Origin: Tetraselmis striata | Lineage: Eukaryota; Chlorophyta; Chlorodendrophyceae; Chlorodendrales; Chlorodendraceae | NCBI GenBank assembly: GCA_006384855.1 | Contig: VCJN01002880.1 | Coordinates: forward strand, 33,629 to 97,628 | Length of the DNA: 64,000 nucleotides | Direction of reading: 5' to 3' | In this document: positions 21,960-32,583 of the stretch, piece after piece | How positions within the stretch are numbered: the first letter of the stretch is position 1 | Layout: each line of letters starts with the position of its first letter | Made by a program: the position numbers and the translations under genes | The notes under the pieces: generated by a model | The model's database searches: none | Told to the model about the DNA's origin: nothing | The model's input: only the letters and a program-made list of their open reading frames with translations

Positions 21960-24200
21960 TATGGGAATTACATGAGGTAGCTGCACAAGGCGATATCAGA
22001 AAAACACCATAAAAGGACAATCGGAAAGGTCCTCTATAGCAATTGCGAGGTGGAAGCAGTAGCATGAGAAGATGAAGAATGGGCACGAGCCCACGCATCG
22101 GACTTGGCCATTTGCACACCGGCAGATCTCTGGTAGAGAGAATGCCGCCCAGGGTGCCATGCACGCAAGCAGAGACCCGCTGCAACAGCCCCCGACGTGT
22201 GCGCGACATGTGACGGCGGAACTCAGCAGGTTGGCTAGCGACAAAGTTCCGAAGTGCCTGAACGGACTGACCACGAAGGAAGCATGACCGCCAGGGAAGT
22301 TTCGCACAACCAGCATCACCGCAAAGATGTAGACCACCGTCAAAGCGGACTTCCCGAGACGGCCGCGGTCCTCAACCACAAAAGGGTAGTACCGGTGAAT
22401 ACCCTGCACTGGGGCGGAAGACGCCCGGTCCGCTGCCAACTTACCATGCTCTGCCTCGGTCGCCGCGATCCCCGGGGTGCACTAGCGGGGGTCGTTGGAG
22501 GACACGCACGCAAAGTCGATCATGTAATCGCACCCCCCCCCCCACCCACCCACCCAGCGTCAAGTCCGACGGCCGGGAGCGGTCCGCTGGGCGCAGCCCA
22601 CTCGTCTCACGGGTAAAGTCACCGGCTCCCGAGCGGTCCCGGTCAAGCACCGCCCCCGCGTCGATTGCCACAGATGCCCAAAGATTCTTCAAAGCGGTAT
22701 GCATGCGGTGCTTGTAGTTCGCTACGGGGCAGATGGGTAGATGATCCACAATGAAATCCGTAGCGCTCCGGTTCGAGCCATCCGTAGAGCGAGCCACAAG
22801 GGATCAATACCACACGTGGGGCCAAGGCAAGTGACAAGCGCGGAACCTCCGCGCGGGCAAAGGCCCAGCACTCGCGCAGCGGCGGCCGAATAATAAGCAA
22901 CATGGGGAATCTTGCGGGCTGACTCGTGATCCGACTGAAAAAGCGATCGGGAGCCGGGCCCGCACGCGTTGTACGGGCGCATGGTATCAAGTCGCGAGGC
23001 CGCGGCACCAGTACGCTGGAAGCTGAGATCGAGGGCCACGAATAAGTCACGCAAGCGAATCTCACGGCTGAGGTGGCGTTGGACAACCATGGACGTGGGC
23101 TGATCATCGGAGGCCGCACCCGAACCCGTACCCGAGGGCGGAGCAGTAGAACCTGGCAGCGATTCTGGGAAGGAAACAATTGCTGCTGACGGAGGGTGTG
23201 CCACTAAATCGTCAGGCGACGGTATCTACAAAAGCGCATGTAGTAACGGTATTGGCAGTACTCGTACCACCGATAGGAAGCAATTGCTGGGCAGCAGAGG
23301 CGGCCTCACCAGTACCAACTCCAACAGGAGTGGCCGTAAAAGGAGGTGTGGTGACGCGCAATCCTCCGCTAGTGCTCGTACCCGTACGGGCCGTAGTACC
23401 ATATGTTTGATCCGATGCAGCGGTGGTCGTAGCATTACTGACCGTAAGTAACTCGAAGATCTCGTGGGCGTGCCCATACGCCGCGCGTGCGCACCGCACA
23501 TCTTCCTGCGGTAGCGTGGTGAGGGCCCGTACAGTCTCGTACACGCGGCGTGTCTCGCGCGCCCATGGCAAAGCACTCGTAGCCACAGACGACACCTCGG
23601 CGCGGACCGCCTCGTACAAGGGGCCGAGGGCGGGCCCGTACTCCCGCACCAGCTTTGGCAGGACAACCGATTGCGCGGACTAAAACGCCGCAGGGGCCTC
23701 AGACTGCAGCAAGGCCATATTCGTACCGCCAAAATCCGCGGGCAAACTCTTCTGAACGATCGCAACCTTCATGCGCGGTGTAAACTGGTCGCAAGCGTCC
23801 AGGCCAAGCAGCGAAAAGGCAGCCGAAATTTTGGCGGCGTCCACGGCCTCCAAGAATGGGCCCAGCTCCGACGGCGGCATCATGCGGCTGAGGAAGCCAG
23901 TCTGCCGCACCGCGCATACGGCCAGCAACCGCATGGCCCCATGGTGGCAGCCGTATCCGGACGTGCCAAAGGAGGCGATGCGCTCCAACAGTGTGGCGTG
24001 GGCCTCCCGGCGCCGCCCCAACGCGCCGGTCATCCACTCGGGGTAATGGCTAATTGGAGCACCCGGGTACACGCACGGCGCCATTTTGGACAAGATCATT
24101 GGCCGGGGCCCGAAATCCTCCCGGGGCCAACTTATCCCGTACCGTCCGCAACTCGGACTCACTGTCACCGGAGTGACGAACGTACCTCGTCTTACTGTCC
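21960..24200 (-). pseudogene. 3' part of a LINE-like retroelement (RT C-terminal region and tail)
   Basis: On the minus strand from about 24170: ATLLERIASFGTSGYG, GAMRLLAVCAVRQTGFLSRM, MPPSELGPFLEAVDAAK, LLGLD, LPADFGGTNMALL.SEAPAAF, then after a stop LVREYGPALGPLYEAV, and further on RHLSREIRLRDLFVALD and RPYNACGPGSRSLF. This succession (RLLR.C ... L.R..PP ... LP...GG.G ... AP.A ... SA.GPGA.AWL) is the region after RT in a widespread family of algal/plant LINE-like RTs. The RT palm itself is absent. The tail to about 21965 contains the 3' end repeated at 6301-6394, 30700-30960 and 31085-31172. Stops and frameshifts make it inactive. Confidence 0.65.
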
Positions 24201-25385
24201 TAAACCATCAGTCCGACTTTGGAAAGCTCCGTGCAGTACTCGTCGAAAACGCGCGGAACGTGAGCCGCCTCGAGATAATATCTTTACAAACATGGGTAGT
24301 CACGAGGGCGGCATGCCGTTCCACCAACCCCCGAGCCGCGGAGCTCACTCCCATATTAACTCCATATTATACGATCTCACATAGCTGGGAACGGCCCAGC
24401 CCATGTAGCTCACCCTTCCCCGGGGAGCTCACTACATGCACCCTCTCAGGTGGTGAGGGACTATATCTTGAGCACGGCGGTGCCCCGCCGCACCGGCTCC
24501 CGTCTAGTCTCTGAACCTTCCCCTCCGAGCATATTGCGTATCATAGCCATGCACGGCTCTACACTCAGCTGTAGGTGGAGGGGCTGGGCTGCGTGTGGCC
24601 CGATCCTGGGGTGGCGCTGGTAATTGGGGAACCAGGCGCTGCACAGAAGTGTATCTCCGTGCCCCTCTCCCGCGTTGTGCCCATACCCGAGTTGCTCAAC
24701 CTCTCGGAACCTCCAGTGTGGTGCTGGGGGGTGGGAGCGGGGGCTCCAGGGGCTTCCTCGCAATTTGAGAGCATGGCCCTAGAAAAACAACTCCATTAGG
24801 GATTCGAGCTGAGTAGACTTGACGGCAAGGTTTGACCCCGACGCACGGCCGCACCCACTGCCGCACGTCGGGCAAGCCGCCTGCCGCATTTGGAGGGGTG
24901 CACCCTCGGTTGCAAGCTTGAGGATGTAAACCAGCTCGGGCCATATCGGACACGCAACCCCACTCCCTGCGTGGGGAGGGGGCGTGCGATTCCAATGGCC
25001 ATGATCCGGTGCGGCCCCCAGCACCGCACGCGGGTCCCCGAGGTCTCGAGAGAAGAGGTTGAACCTGGGTCTGAGTAGAGGGCAAGGGGCAAAGCATAGT
25101 CAGGGAGCACACACTTACACGAAGCCTCGCGCAATACACATAGCAAGGCAAACACACAAAGAACATGCAAGCAAAGGTCAAGAGGGACAGTGTCGCTTTG
25201 CCCGCTTCTTGTGCTTCCCGTCGCGCTGAGTCGCCGTAGTCGCCCGTTTATGCTCTTGCTTTTCCCTCGCGTCGATGTGGAGCCCCAACGGCCCCATGTC
25301 TCGTTGGAAGTTTGCGCCGACATGACGTAGGCCACCTAGGGTGCGCCCCACTGCCCACCACACCGCATGTCGTCGGCCATATAAA
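24200..25385. other. No gene recognised
   Basis: Open frames on both strands overlap without family resemblance. 25178-25440 on the minus strand reads into the tandem array that follows; the non-repeat part (to a stop at 25178) is basic and ends KHKKRAKRHCPS. This may be the unique flank of the array. Confidence 0.4.
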
Positions 25386-25390
25386 GCGCG

Positions 25391-26117
25391 CCGCAGGCAA
25401 GCCGCGTAGCAGTCGTAACTAGCTGCCGCTGGCAAGAAAATACCGGGTGCCGCCGCGATGCCGCCGCTCCTGGAGCCGCCCGCCGCGCCGTAGTCATAGC
25501 TGCCCGCCGCAGGCAAGCCGCGTAGCAGTCGTAACTAGCTGCCGCGAGCGAGAAAATACCGGTGCCGGCGCGATGCCGCCGCTCCTGGAGCCGCCCGCCG
25601 CGCCGTAGTCGTAGCTGCCCGCCGCAGGCAAGCCGCGTAGCAGTCGTAACTAGCTGCCGCGAGCGAGAAAATACCGGGTGCCGGCGCGATGCCGCCGCTC
25701 ATGGAGCCGCCCGCCGCGCCGTAGTCGTAGCTGCCCGCCGCAGGCAAGCCGCGTAGCAGTCGTAACTAGCTGCCGCGAGCGAGAAAATACCGGGTGCCGG
25801 CGTCATGCCGCCGCTCATGGAGCCGCCCGCCGCGCCGTAGTCGTAGCTGCCCGCCGCAGGCAAGCCGCGTAGCAGTCGTAACTAGCTGCCGCGAGCGAGA
25901 AAATACCGGTGCCGGCGCGACGCCGCCGCTCTTGGAGCCGCCCGCCGCGCCGTAGTCGTAGCTGCCCGCCGCAGGCAAGCCGCGTAGCAGTCGTAACTAG
26001 CTTCCGCGAGCGAGAAAATACCGGGTGCCGGCGCGATGCCGCCGCTCATGGAGCCGCCCGCCGCGCCGTAGTCGTAGCTGCCCGCCGCAGGCACGCCGCG
26101 TAGCAGTCGTAACTAAA
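25391..26117. repeat. 115/116 bp tandem array, about 6.3 units
   Basis: The landmark gcaggcaagccgcgtagcag occurs at 25393, 25509, 25624, 25740, 25856 and 25971 and, with one change, at 26087: spacings 116, 115, 116, 116, 115 and 116. Units are nearly identical; the 115/116 difference is gggtgcc against ggtgcc. Because the unit is not a multiple of three, the open frames seen in it are not one long protein. The array ends at gtaacta, directly followed by telomere-like sequence. Confidence 0.95.
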
Positions 26118-26160
26118 CCCTTAAACCCTAAAACCCAAACCCTAAAATCCCAGACCCTAA
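26113..26160. repeat. Interstitial telomere-like tract (CCCTAAA/CCCTAAAA variants)
   Basis: About six degenerate units in a row: aaaccc, ttaaaccc, taaaaccc, aaaccc, taaaatccc, agaccc, taaa. Both the plant heptamer CCCTAAA and the Chlamydomonas-type octamer CCCTAAAA occur. The C-rich strand is on +, as at the left end of a chromosome, so the chromosome interior would be on the right and the 116 bp array on the distal side. Confidence 0.7.
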
Positions 26161-26164
26161 ATTG

Positions 26165-27000
26165 TAGATATCGTAGACTACAAGACTAGTATAAGCACGC
26201 TAGTGCGCGCGCTCCGCCCATTGTATTAGGCTCGGCCCGCGCAGCTACTTTGCCCACTTCATTATTTCCAGCTCGAGCCCGGCTTTTTGCACTCATTGTA
26301 AGTAGCTCCGAGCACTTCCACCTTTCATCACTCACCGGTTGAGCCGTTTAGATTATGGCCCCCCACACATTCTAGAAGTGTGCAAGTATATCTCGTCCCG
26401 GGCGAGATCCTACCTCGAGTCTCGCTCCGAGGCCGTGTCGAGTCTCCGAGATTCGAACACAAACTCCACTGTGCTCAATCATTATTAGTTATTCAAAATT
26501 TTGGACAGACGCAGACAGAATTCGAACACCGGAGTCCTCACCTATTCCACGTTCTCTTTGATCGGCATGTATTTCTGGTGACTTCTGCAGCCGAAGGATA
26601 TCAGCGTCAGCCGGAGCGGGGTGTGGTGTGAGTGACGCGCAACGCACATACAAGCACCGGAGCTGCGGAGCGGGAGGTCAGACTGACTACCGCAGTTTGC
26701 TGCTTGACCTGTGACGGCTGGCTTGGTCGACAGAACGCTTTTCTCATTGGGGTAGCAGGGAAATGAAATTGAAATTGAACTTGATTACAACATGCTAGTA
26801 TGCTGCTCTCCACCGCCCATACTGAGTTGCTCTTAGGGCCTGCCATCTCAAACCATAGTACGGACACATACGTGTATTACAGCTCCGGCTACCGGGCAGC
26901 TGGGACAACGTCGACATGGCAGACCACTCACCCACTCGACCAGGCAACACTCCTATTTCCCCGGGACTTGGCATTGCTGTCGACACTGGCAAGTCTCTTG
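26165..27000. other. No gene recognised; possibly 5' LTR region of the copia element
   Basis: Moderate AT content, no supported coding frame. A gaaattgaaattgaact stretch at 26765-26781 resembles the end of the 100 bp duplication at 31719-31914. An LTR could lie here but no matching 3' LTR was found, because the copia element is truncated. Confidence 0.3.
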
Positions 27001-27187
27001 CTGAATCTTCCGATCAATCGAGACGACTAGACCTAGTGGCCAGGCTAGAACGAGCATCAGATATCTAACCTGGAGAATCGACAGGACTTCCAACACGTAA
27101 AGATGCAGAGCGAGATGCACGCCGTCACAAATCAACTGTCTCAAAGTCATGCCGACTTAATGGCGGAGCAACGGGACCTAATGGCTG

Positions 27188-28123
27188 ATGTCAGACGGAT
27201 GTTTGCGTCCATGTCTCGACATACCCCGACAGCTGGACAGTCTCCGACAGCTGCGCCCCCACAGCCACCATCGCGAACCTCAGTCGATAGAGCCACCGGA
27301 CGGACAGGCTACGTCGGCGTGTCCGCGCCTTATCGTGCACTCGCGAGACGCCATACCATCTATCGGCGCAGCGGACCTTGCGGATGGCCGCATCTGGGCC
27401 CGACGGGGACCACAACGAGGTATCGACCAGCTGGATAGGGCACTGAAGTTCACACCACTTATGCTCCAGAAGAGCTCAGACTTCACAACGTGGAAACATC
27501 TTTTTCTCTCCTTCATCAACACTTCTATGCCGGAGGTGATGGAACAGATGATTCTACTTGACCCGAATCATCCCAACATAGACCCACAGCTTCAGTCATA
27601 CCTCTACCACACGCTGGTGCAAATCGCCCAGTACCACCCGAGTGCCACCTCGGAACTCAAGAACCTCTCTCAGTCCACAGCGGTCAATCGGGGTGCGATA
27701 GCATGGGACAATATGTGCCATCGTCTCGACGGACAGGACGTGCACCACACCATGTCACTACTCGACGAGGTGAATCGCACACTCGACAAGAACTCGACGG
27801 AGTCACTTGTCGACTTCCTCGACCGCAAATGGGAGGCTATCTAGGCGTACGACGCAACTATGGAGGTCACCGAGCAGCTCCGCGACTCGATGCTGATACC
27901 GACAGTGTTCAATGCACTTCCCGCAAAATACGATACTATCAAAACAGTCGTTGCGGGGAATGTCGACTTACATCGGTGTACTGTGGCAGAGTTGTTCGCC
28001 GAACTCCGTGTCCATGTCAAACTGTGTTCCGCACCAGTTCCTGCGGCTCCCGCCCCTTCAGTTGGTACTGCGGAATTCCTTACAGCTCAGAACCCGCCTA
28101 GAACTGCTCGCAGAATTCACTAG
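27188..28123 (+). pseudogene. copia Gag (UBN2-like) pseudogene
   Basis: From about 27440 the frame reads LKFTPLMLQKSSDFTTWKHL, then ISNTSMPEVM-like and WDNMCHRLDGQD..HHTMSLLDEV, then after a TAG at 27842 in the same frame MEVTEQLRDSMLIPTVFNALP and YDTIKTVVAG. This W...L....+..L........LP..Y..+... pattern is the Gag domain of copia elements (UBN2/RVT_2-associated). The zinc knuckle was not found. The stop at 27842 and a frameshift after 28090 mark it as dead. Confidence 0.75.
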
Positions 28124-28559
28124 TCGCCGTGGTTCGGCAAGTGTGATCTTGTGGCGAAAAGCACCTAACTAGCTAATGCACTGCGAGTGACTCGGTTGTT
28201 TTGAATCTTCAGCGCGCCAAAATCAAGGCCCTGAAAATCAAGTACCCCGGAGACTCTAAGGCTACGGCGTCGACTGGTGCTGCTCTCGCGGCGTTCGAGG
28301 ACGACAACACTGCAGCTGTGGCCGACCAACCGAGCGACGACACCGACGCCGGCGACGAGCTGACCCTCGAGGAGGAGGAGATGCTTCTCAGTGGGGTGAC
28401 CACCCCTACCACTACTCCCCCAACCCTCGTGGTATTTTCCTCAACACTGAATAACGCCCCAAGTGTTAGCCAGGCATGGATCGCAGACTATGCTTGCGCT
28501 CCCCAGAATGCACGTCACATAAATCAGATTTCGAAACATTTCGAATAAATCGAGTCGAA

Positions 28560-29873
28560 CAAGGGCGAACTTGTGCCAGGCGTGGGCACTGTCATCGAGG
28601 GCATCGGCACTGTGGCCATTAGGGCAACACTCACCTTTGGTGGCTGCTGCACATTGCGAATGCCAGCTATTTATTGTCCATCCATGCTCAACACGAATTG
28701 CATGGGTGTAGGCAGACTACTCAGCGTGTCATGGCTACAAAAACATCTACATGGTACCATTCCCTTTCCGGGTGGAACTGATTCTGGCACTGTGACCATG
28801 GATGCAGGAGTGGTGAGCCTGAGAGGCTACAACGGCCTTTACCAACTAGATCTCGAGCCAGCGGACGGAGTTGCTCCTACCCATGTTGGACAACAAGATA
28901 GCATTGCCATGCTTAGTGCTACAGTCAAGGATTCTGCAGTCTTGCTGTGCCACAAGAGATTAGGCAATCCCGGCGTGGGCACAGTCCAGGCACAACATCA
29001 CAATGGTGTACCTGCTGTACCTGCCTTCCCTACGGATGTAAGGAATCTCCCCGGTCATTCCTGCCTACTCAACAACGTAACAACAACTATTGCCAACCGA
29101 GAGCCTACAACCCTCCCTGATGCGTGCTAGCTGCAGCCAACTCTCTGTCGACACACTGTGTTCCATTCACATCACATCACCATGTGGCTATCGGTGGACT
29201 ATTAGAATCATTTGCCGTCTATGGAGGTTTCAGTGGCACATACATCTGAGAACCAAAGAGGCAGCAGAGGTGCTCACAGCCATGCGTTCAATGCTAGATG
29301 AGGCCATACACTATGACCTCAACTATAGGGCAGAGTCTAGTGGTCCGTTTGCTCCCGAGGTCCGCGTTGACCGCGACTCCATCTTCGAGACAGATGCGAT
29401 GGACGCTCCGGTGGGTGGCATAGGGGGACGTACTGAGTGGACAGCTCCGTACTACCATCATCATCATGGTCAGATTGAGAGGCCATGGCGCACCATCTGG
29501 GACAGTGCGACTAGCATGATGGCAGACATGTCAGTGCCTAGCCGACTGTAGGCAACCGAAATCAACACAACGTTCTGGCTGAAGAACCGGCGCGCTGTCA
29601 CAACGTTAGGTACTTCAGATGGCAGACATACACCGCTCTCTGTACTGACCAAAGGCAATGTTGATTCACATATTGACAAAGCCAGAGTCTATGGCTGCAA
29701 GGTGTTTGTCAAGGTCCCTGATGGCACTCGCAAAAAACTAGACTCCAAGGCTTGGACTGGTATCTTTGTGGGCTATCCTGGCAGCGCACTTGGGTCGATG
29801 GTCTTGAACCCCGCCACAAGCAGGGTCACTGACAGCGTCCATGTGAGTCCGTTTCCTCGAGGATGAGAGGGGC
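28560..29873 (+). pseudogene. copia protease/integrase region, pseudogene
   Basis: 28573-29130 contains a GAG-pre-integrase segment: LLCHKRLGNPGVGTVQ with the expected H..LGHPG-like spacing. 29150-29550 is the integrase catalytic region (TKEAAEVLTAMRSMLD, then VRVDRDSIFE, then GRTEWTAPYYHHHHGQIER matching the usual TAPYTPQQNG.aER). After a stop at 29550 come FWLKNRRAVTTLGTSDGRHT, then KARVYGCKVFVKVPDGTRKK and WTGIFVGYPGSA, the normal C-terminal integrase/connector motifs. Stops at 29128 and 29550 and frame changes interrupt it. Confidence 0.8.
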
Positions 29874-30139
29874 TTTGCTCCGGATCCACACACTGACATC
29901 TCCATTAGACTTGCTTGAGGCTGAGGAAGAACAACCCACGGTGGAGATGGACCTAGATGAGCAGCAAGAGCAGCAAGAGCAGACATCCATCAGTGATCAG
30001 CACAGCAGGCCCATCCGGGAGAGACGACTCCCAGCTCGGTATCATGCCATGCTGGCATGCGGTAGCATCTGTTTGGACCGTGACCCATCTGACCCCCAAC
30101 CAGATTATGCCAGCTATCCTCCAGACTCCAGCGGCGAGA

Positions 30140-30695
30140 GCGACATGCAACAAACAGTTGCACTCTTGAGTGCTGCGGGCATACCTACACCTCGCAACTT
30201 CAAAGAGGCGATGAGCCCGAAGTTCCGCGACCTGTGGGAACCAGCCATCCACAAGGAGTATGAGGGTCTAATGACCAACCGGACATGGAAACTGATTGAG
30301 TGCCACCTGGTGCGACAATCCTACCCAATTTGTGGGTTTTTGTGGCCAAGGCAGCACCCGATGGCATCCTGGACAAGGCGAAACCCATGGCTGTTGTATG
30401 TGGCAACTACCATAAAGATGGCGACACGTGCAAGGAAACATACGCACCTGTCATCCGCATTTCTAGTCCGCGGGTCTCCTTCACCATAGTGGCCGCCATG
30501 CAGCTCCACCTCCGGCAGCTTGATGCTGTGGCTGCGTACCTCAACGCTTCCATTCCGGCAGATGAGTATCTGTACATGCGACAGCTTCATGGGTTTGATG
30601 ATGGTTCTGGCAGAGTCTGCAGACTTCTCAAATGTTTGTATGGCCTCCGCCAGTCTGGCAGATACTGGTGCAAACTTTTGGCTCCAGGTTTTTGC
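30140..30695 (+). pseudogene. copia reverse transcriptase (RVT_2) fragment
   Basis: TPRNFKEAMSPKFRDLWEPA and KEYEGLMTNRTWKLI are the typical start of copia RT; after a frameshift follow LPNLWVFVAKAAPDG, KAKPMAVVCGNYHKDG, ETYAPVIRISSPRVSFTIV, LRQLDAVAAYLNASIPADEY and LLKCLYGLRQSGRYW. The YVDD box that should follow is absent because the element ends here in LINE-derived sequence. Confidence 0.85.
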
Positions 30696-30699
30696 CAGC

Positions 30700-30960
30700 C
30701 AACCCGCCGAGTTCCGCCATCACCTATCGCGCACGCAGCGGGGGTTGTTGCAACGAGTCTCAGCTTGCGTGCATGGTACCTTGGGTGGCATTCTCTCTGC
30801 TAGAGTGCAGACGACCAAGTTTGATGTGTCTGCCCATGCTCATTCCGCACCCTCTAACTTCTGGTGCTGCTTCCACCGCGCAATTGCTGTAGTGGACGTT
30901 TTCTATTGCCATTTCGGGTGGTTTCCTGATCGCCTTTTGCAGCTACCTCATGTAACAGTA
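30700..30960 (+). repeat. LINE tail (3' end) joined to the broken copia RT
   Basis: About 260 bases match, as reverse complement, 21970-22240: ttgttgcaacgagtctcagc against the minus-strand counterpart, gcttgcgtgcatggtacctt, gtagtggacgttttctattg, ctgatcgccttttgcagcta and the end cctcatgtaac. It begins right where copia RT coding stops. Confidence 0.75.
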
Positions 30961-31084
30961 TATACAAACCGGGTCTGCATATAATATATGCAAACCGCCG
31001 ACAGGCAAAGTACTGTGCATGTATATAAACCCTGTTTCCGTCCCCTTTATGATAACTTCGATGTAGTCGCTATATCTAGAGTGC

Positions 31085-31172
31085 AGTACATGAAATGGCT
31101 GCAAAAGGCGATCAGGAAATAATTATATCAACCGGAAAGGCAATAGAAAACGTCAACAACAGCAATTATAAT
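31085..31172 (-). repeat. Second LINE tail fragment in opposite orientation
   Basis: ggctgcaaaaggcgatcagg and ggcaatagaaaacgtcaaca are the reverse complement of the tail motifs at 30880-30955. The two fragments form an inverted repeat of about 80 bp separated by about 130 bp. Confidence 0.7.
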
Positions 31173-31204
31173 AAACTACTGCAATGCTGCGCAGCCTACG
31201 CTGC

Positions 31205-31370
31205 GCTGCTTTTTTTTCCCCGCCCCCGGGACAGGACTGGCACCAGTGAAACCCTTGCATCGTCTCTACGACGACGGCCGTTTAGGCAGCAATCCAGTTA
31301 CGGAAAGCCGTGGGTAGGCGACGCTCCGTTATCATAGTCATCAAGCAAATTGCCGAAGCATTCTGATAAA
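31205..31370. repeat. 165 bp repeat, inverted copy of 14594-14757
   Basis: gacaggactggcaccagtga, cgacggccgtttaggcagca, cggaaagccgtgggtaggcg and gccgaagcattct are the reverse complement of the copy next to the solo YR-element end at 14.6 kb. Identity is very high, so both copies are recent or conserved. The family is not identified. Confidence 0.75.
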
Positions 31371-31519
31371 TATCTGCAGCATGCAAACAAAATAATCGAG
31401 GCGGGCCAACGACGGCGGAGTTCGGTAGCAACGGGCTAACGGCGGGGTTCGGGATTTATGTAAAACATGAAAAATGAAAAAAACATTGTTAGAAAGATTT
31501 AAAATACCCCTCTTGTCAA

Positions 31520-31591
31520 GCCATTATAGCAAAGTGGTTACTGCGTTCCCTTCGTAAGGGAAAGGTCGGAGGTTCGAATCCTCCTAATGGC
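31520..31591 (+). tRNA. tRNA-Thr (anticodon CGT)
   Basis: 72-nt cloverleaf without intron. The acceptor stem GCCATTA (31520-31526) pairs perfectly with TAATGGC (31585-31591). Short D stem GCA/TGC with GG in the loop. Anticodon stem TTCCC/GGGAA around the loop TTCGTAA, giving anticodon CGT at 31553-31555 (reads ACG, threonine). T arm GGAGG/CCTCC with loop TTCGAAT. The internal A box (TAGCAAAGTGG) and B box (GGTTCGAATCC) fit Pol III consensus, so it is likely a transcribed nuclear gene. Neighbours on the left are LINE-derived fragments, on the right a 100 bp duplication. Confidence 0.9.
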
Positions 31592-31621
31592 AAACTTACC
31601 TCCCTCGAAGTTTGGTGTCCC

Positions 31622-31627
31622 TTTTTT
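31622..31627 (+). terminator. Pol III T-run terminator of the tRNA gene
   Basis: Six T residues, 30 nt after the end of the tRNA. This is the first run of four or more T downstream, which is the minimal Pol III stop signal. Confidence 0.6.
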
Positions 31628-31718
31628 CGTCAGCTACCCCGTCCCAGGCCTCATCGTCGTACCTGCTCGTACCCGTGGCGACTACGTGGCCGGTTGATGA
31701 CCGCAGCGCAGCGCTTGT

Positions 31719-31914
31719 ACTTGAACCCCCCTTAAGTCGAAAAAGGAAATTGCGTGATATCAACGTATGATCAACGTGTGATCGACGAAAACCCTAGCAC
31801 TATTGAAATTGAATTGTAACTTGAACCCCCCTTAAGTCGAAAAAGGAAATTGCGTGATATCAACGTATGATCAACGTGTGATCGACGAAAACCCTAGCAC
31901 CATTGAAATTGAAT
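31719..31914. repeat. Tandem duplication of a 100 bp unit
   Basis: acttgaaccccccttaagtc begins at 31719 and again at 31819. The two copies differ at one position in about 95 (cactattg against caccattg). No coding content. Near-identity indicates a recent duplication. Confidence 0.9.
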
Positions 31915-32583
31915 TATTCCGCAATAAGCGTTGTATTAATATAAAGTATCCGTCATAACGTACACCTCGAAATGCCTGCGGACTCGACTTTTGCAATGCC
32001 ATCCACGCATATGAGGACTGGTCGCTATGGCTACAGGTATCGTCATGGAGTTGGTACGTATATTTCAACTTCCAGGTAGTCGCTACCCGTACCTGTATCA
32101 GCATCAACGGTAATCTGGAGTGTATAGTAGTAAGCCGCGATATATAATTCTTACTTATAATTCTTATAATTCTGCTAGCTATTGTGCAAGCTACAGGTAC
32201 CTGTATCGGTACGCGAAAAATCCTGGCGGCGGTATTGGTCGTACCGCCGTTGTGTAGAGGGTACCGTGTCTACCGACGATATGCCGCATGTACGCGGGCC
32301 TCGACCTGCTTCACATTCCGACCCGCCACGGACACAACACAGCTCACCTCTGTCCACAGGGGTGCACGCACCCACTGCCCTTCCTTTCTGCGCGTGTAGC
32401 CGAACAGTGGAAATTCACAAACTAATCGGCGACGAAGCGTTTCAAGAGTGCGTGGTGGCTGAAGGCTTGCTACGCGGCAATTCGGGCCGGGAGGGTACTG
32501 GGCGCGGGTGGGCCTGGACGCGAGCGGGGGGGCGCAGCCGCGGCTCTGTACGCGAGGGGTCCACCTGCTCGCAGCGGTGCGCG

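Larger units (their letters stand above)
27000..30695 (+). mobile_element. Decayed Ty1/copia-type retrotransposon, 3' truncated
   Basis: Gag, integrase and RT segments follow in the copia order (Gag-protease-integrase-RT) on the + strand. The RT breaks off after YGLRQSGRYWCKLLA at about 30690 and LINE-tail sequence starts there, so RNase H and the 3' LTR are missing. Multiple stops and frameshifts are present. No primer-binding site or LTR pair was recognised. Confidence 0.85.

Noticed and set aside
22643-23204. Independent host gene on the minus strand
   Set aside because: Motifs such as RPYNACGPGSRSLF and the order with the upstream block fit the region after RT in LINE-like elements.
25391-26103. 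Repeated 64-70 codon frames within the 116-bp array, suggesting a repeat protein
   Set aside because: The unit length (115/116) is not a multiple of three, so the frame shifts at every unit and stops recur; no continuous product is possible.
25391-26117. CRISPR array
   Set aside because: Units are contiguous with no unique spacers, and the DNA is eukaryotic.
26113-26160. A true chromosome end
   Set aside because: The tract is short, degenerate and flanked by sequence on both sides.
27188-30695. Functional copia element
   Set aside because: Stops at 27842, 29128 and 29550, frameshifts, and a missing YVDD/RNase H and 3' LTR.
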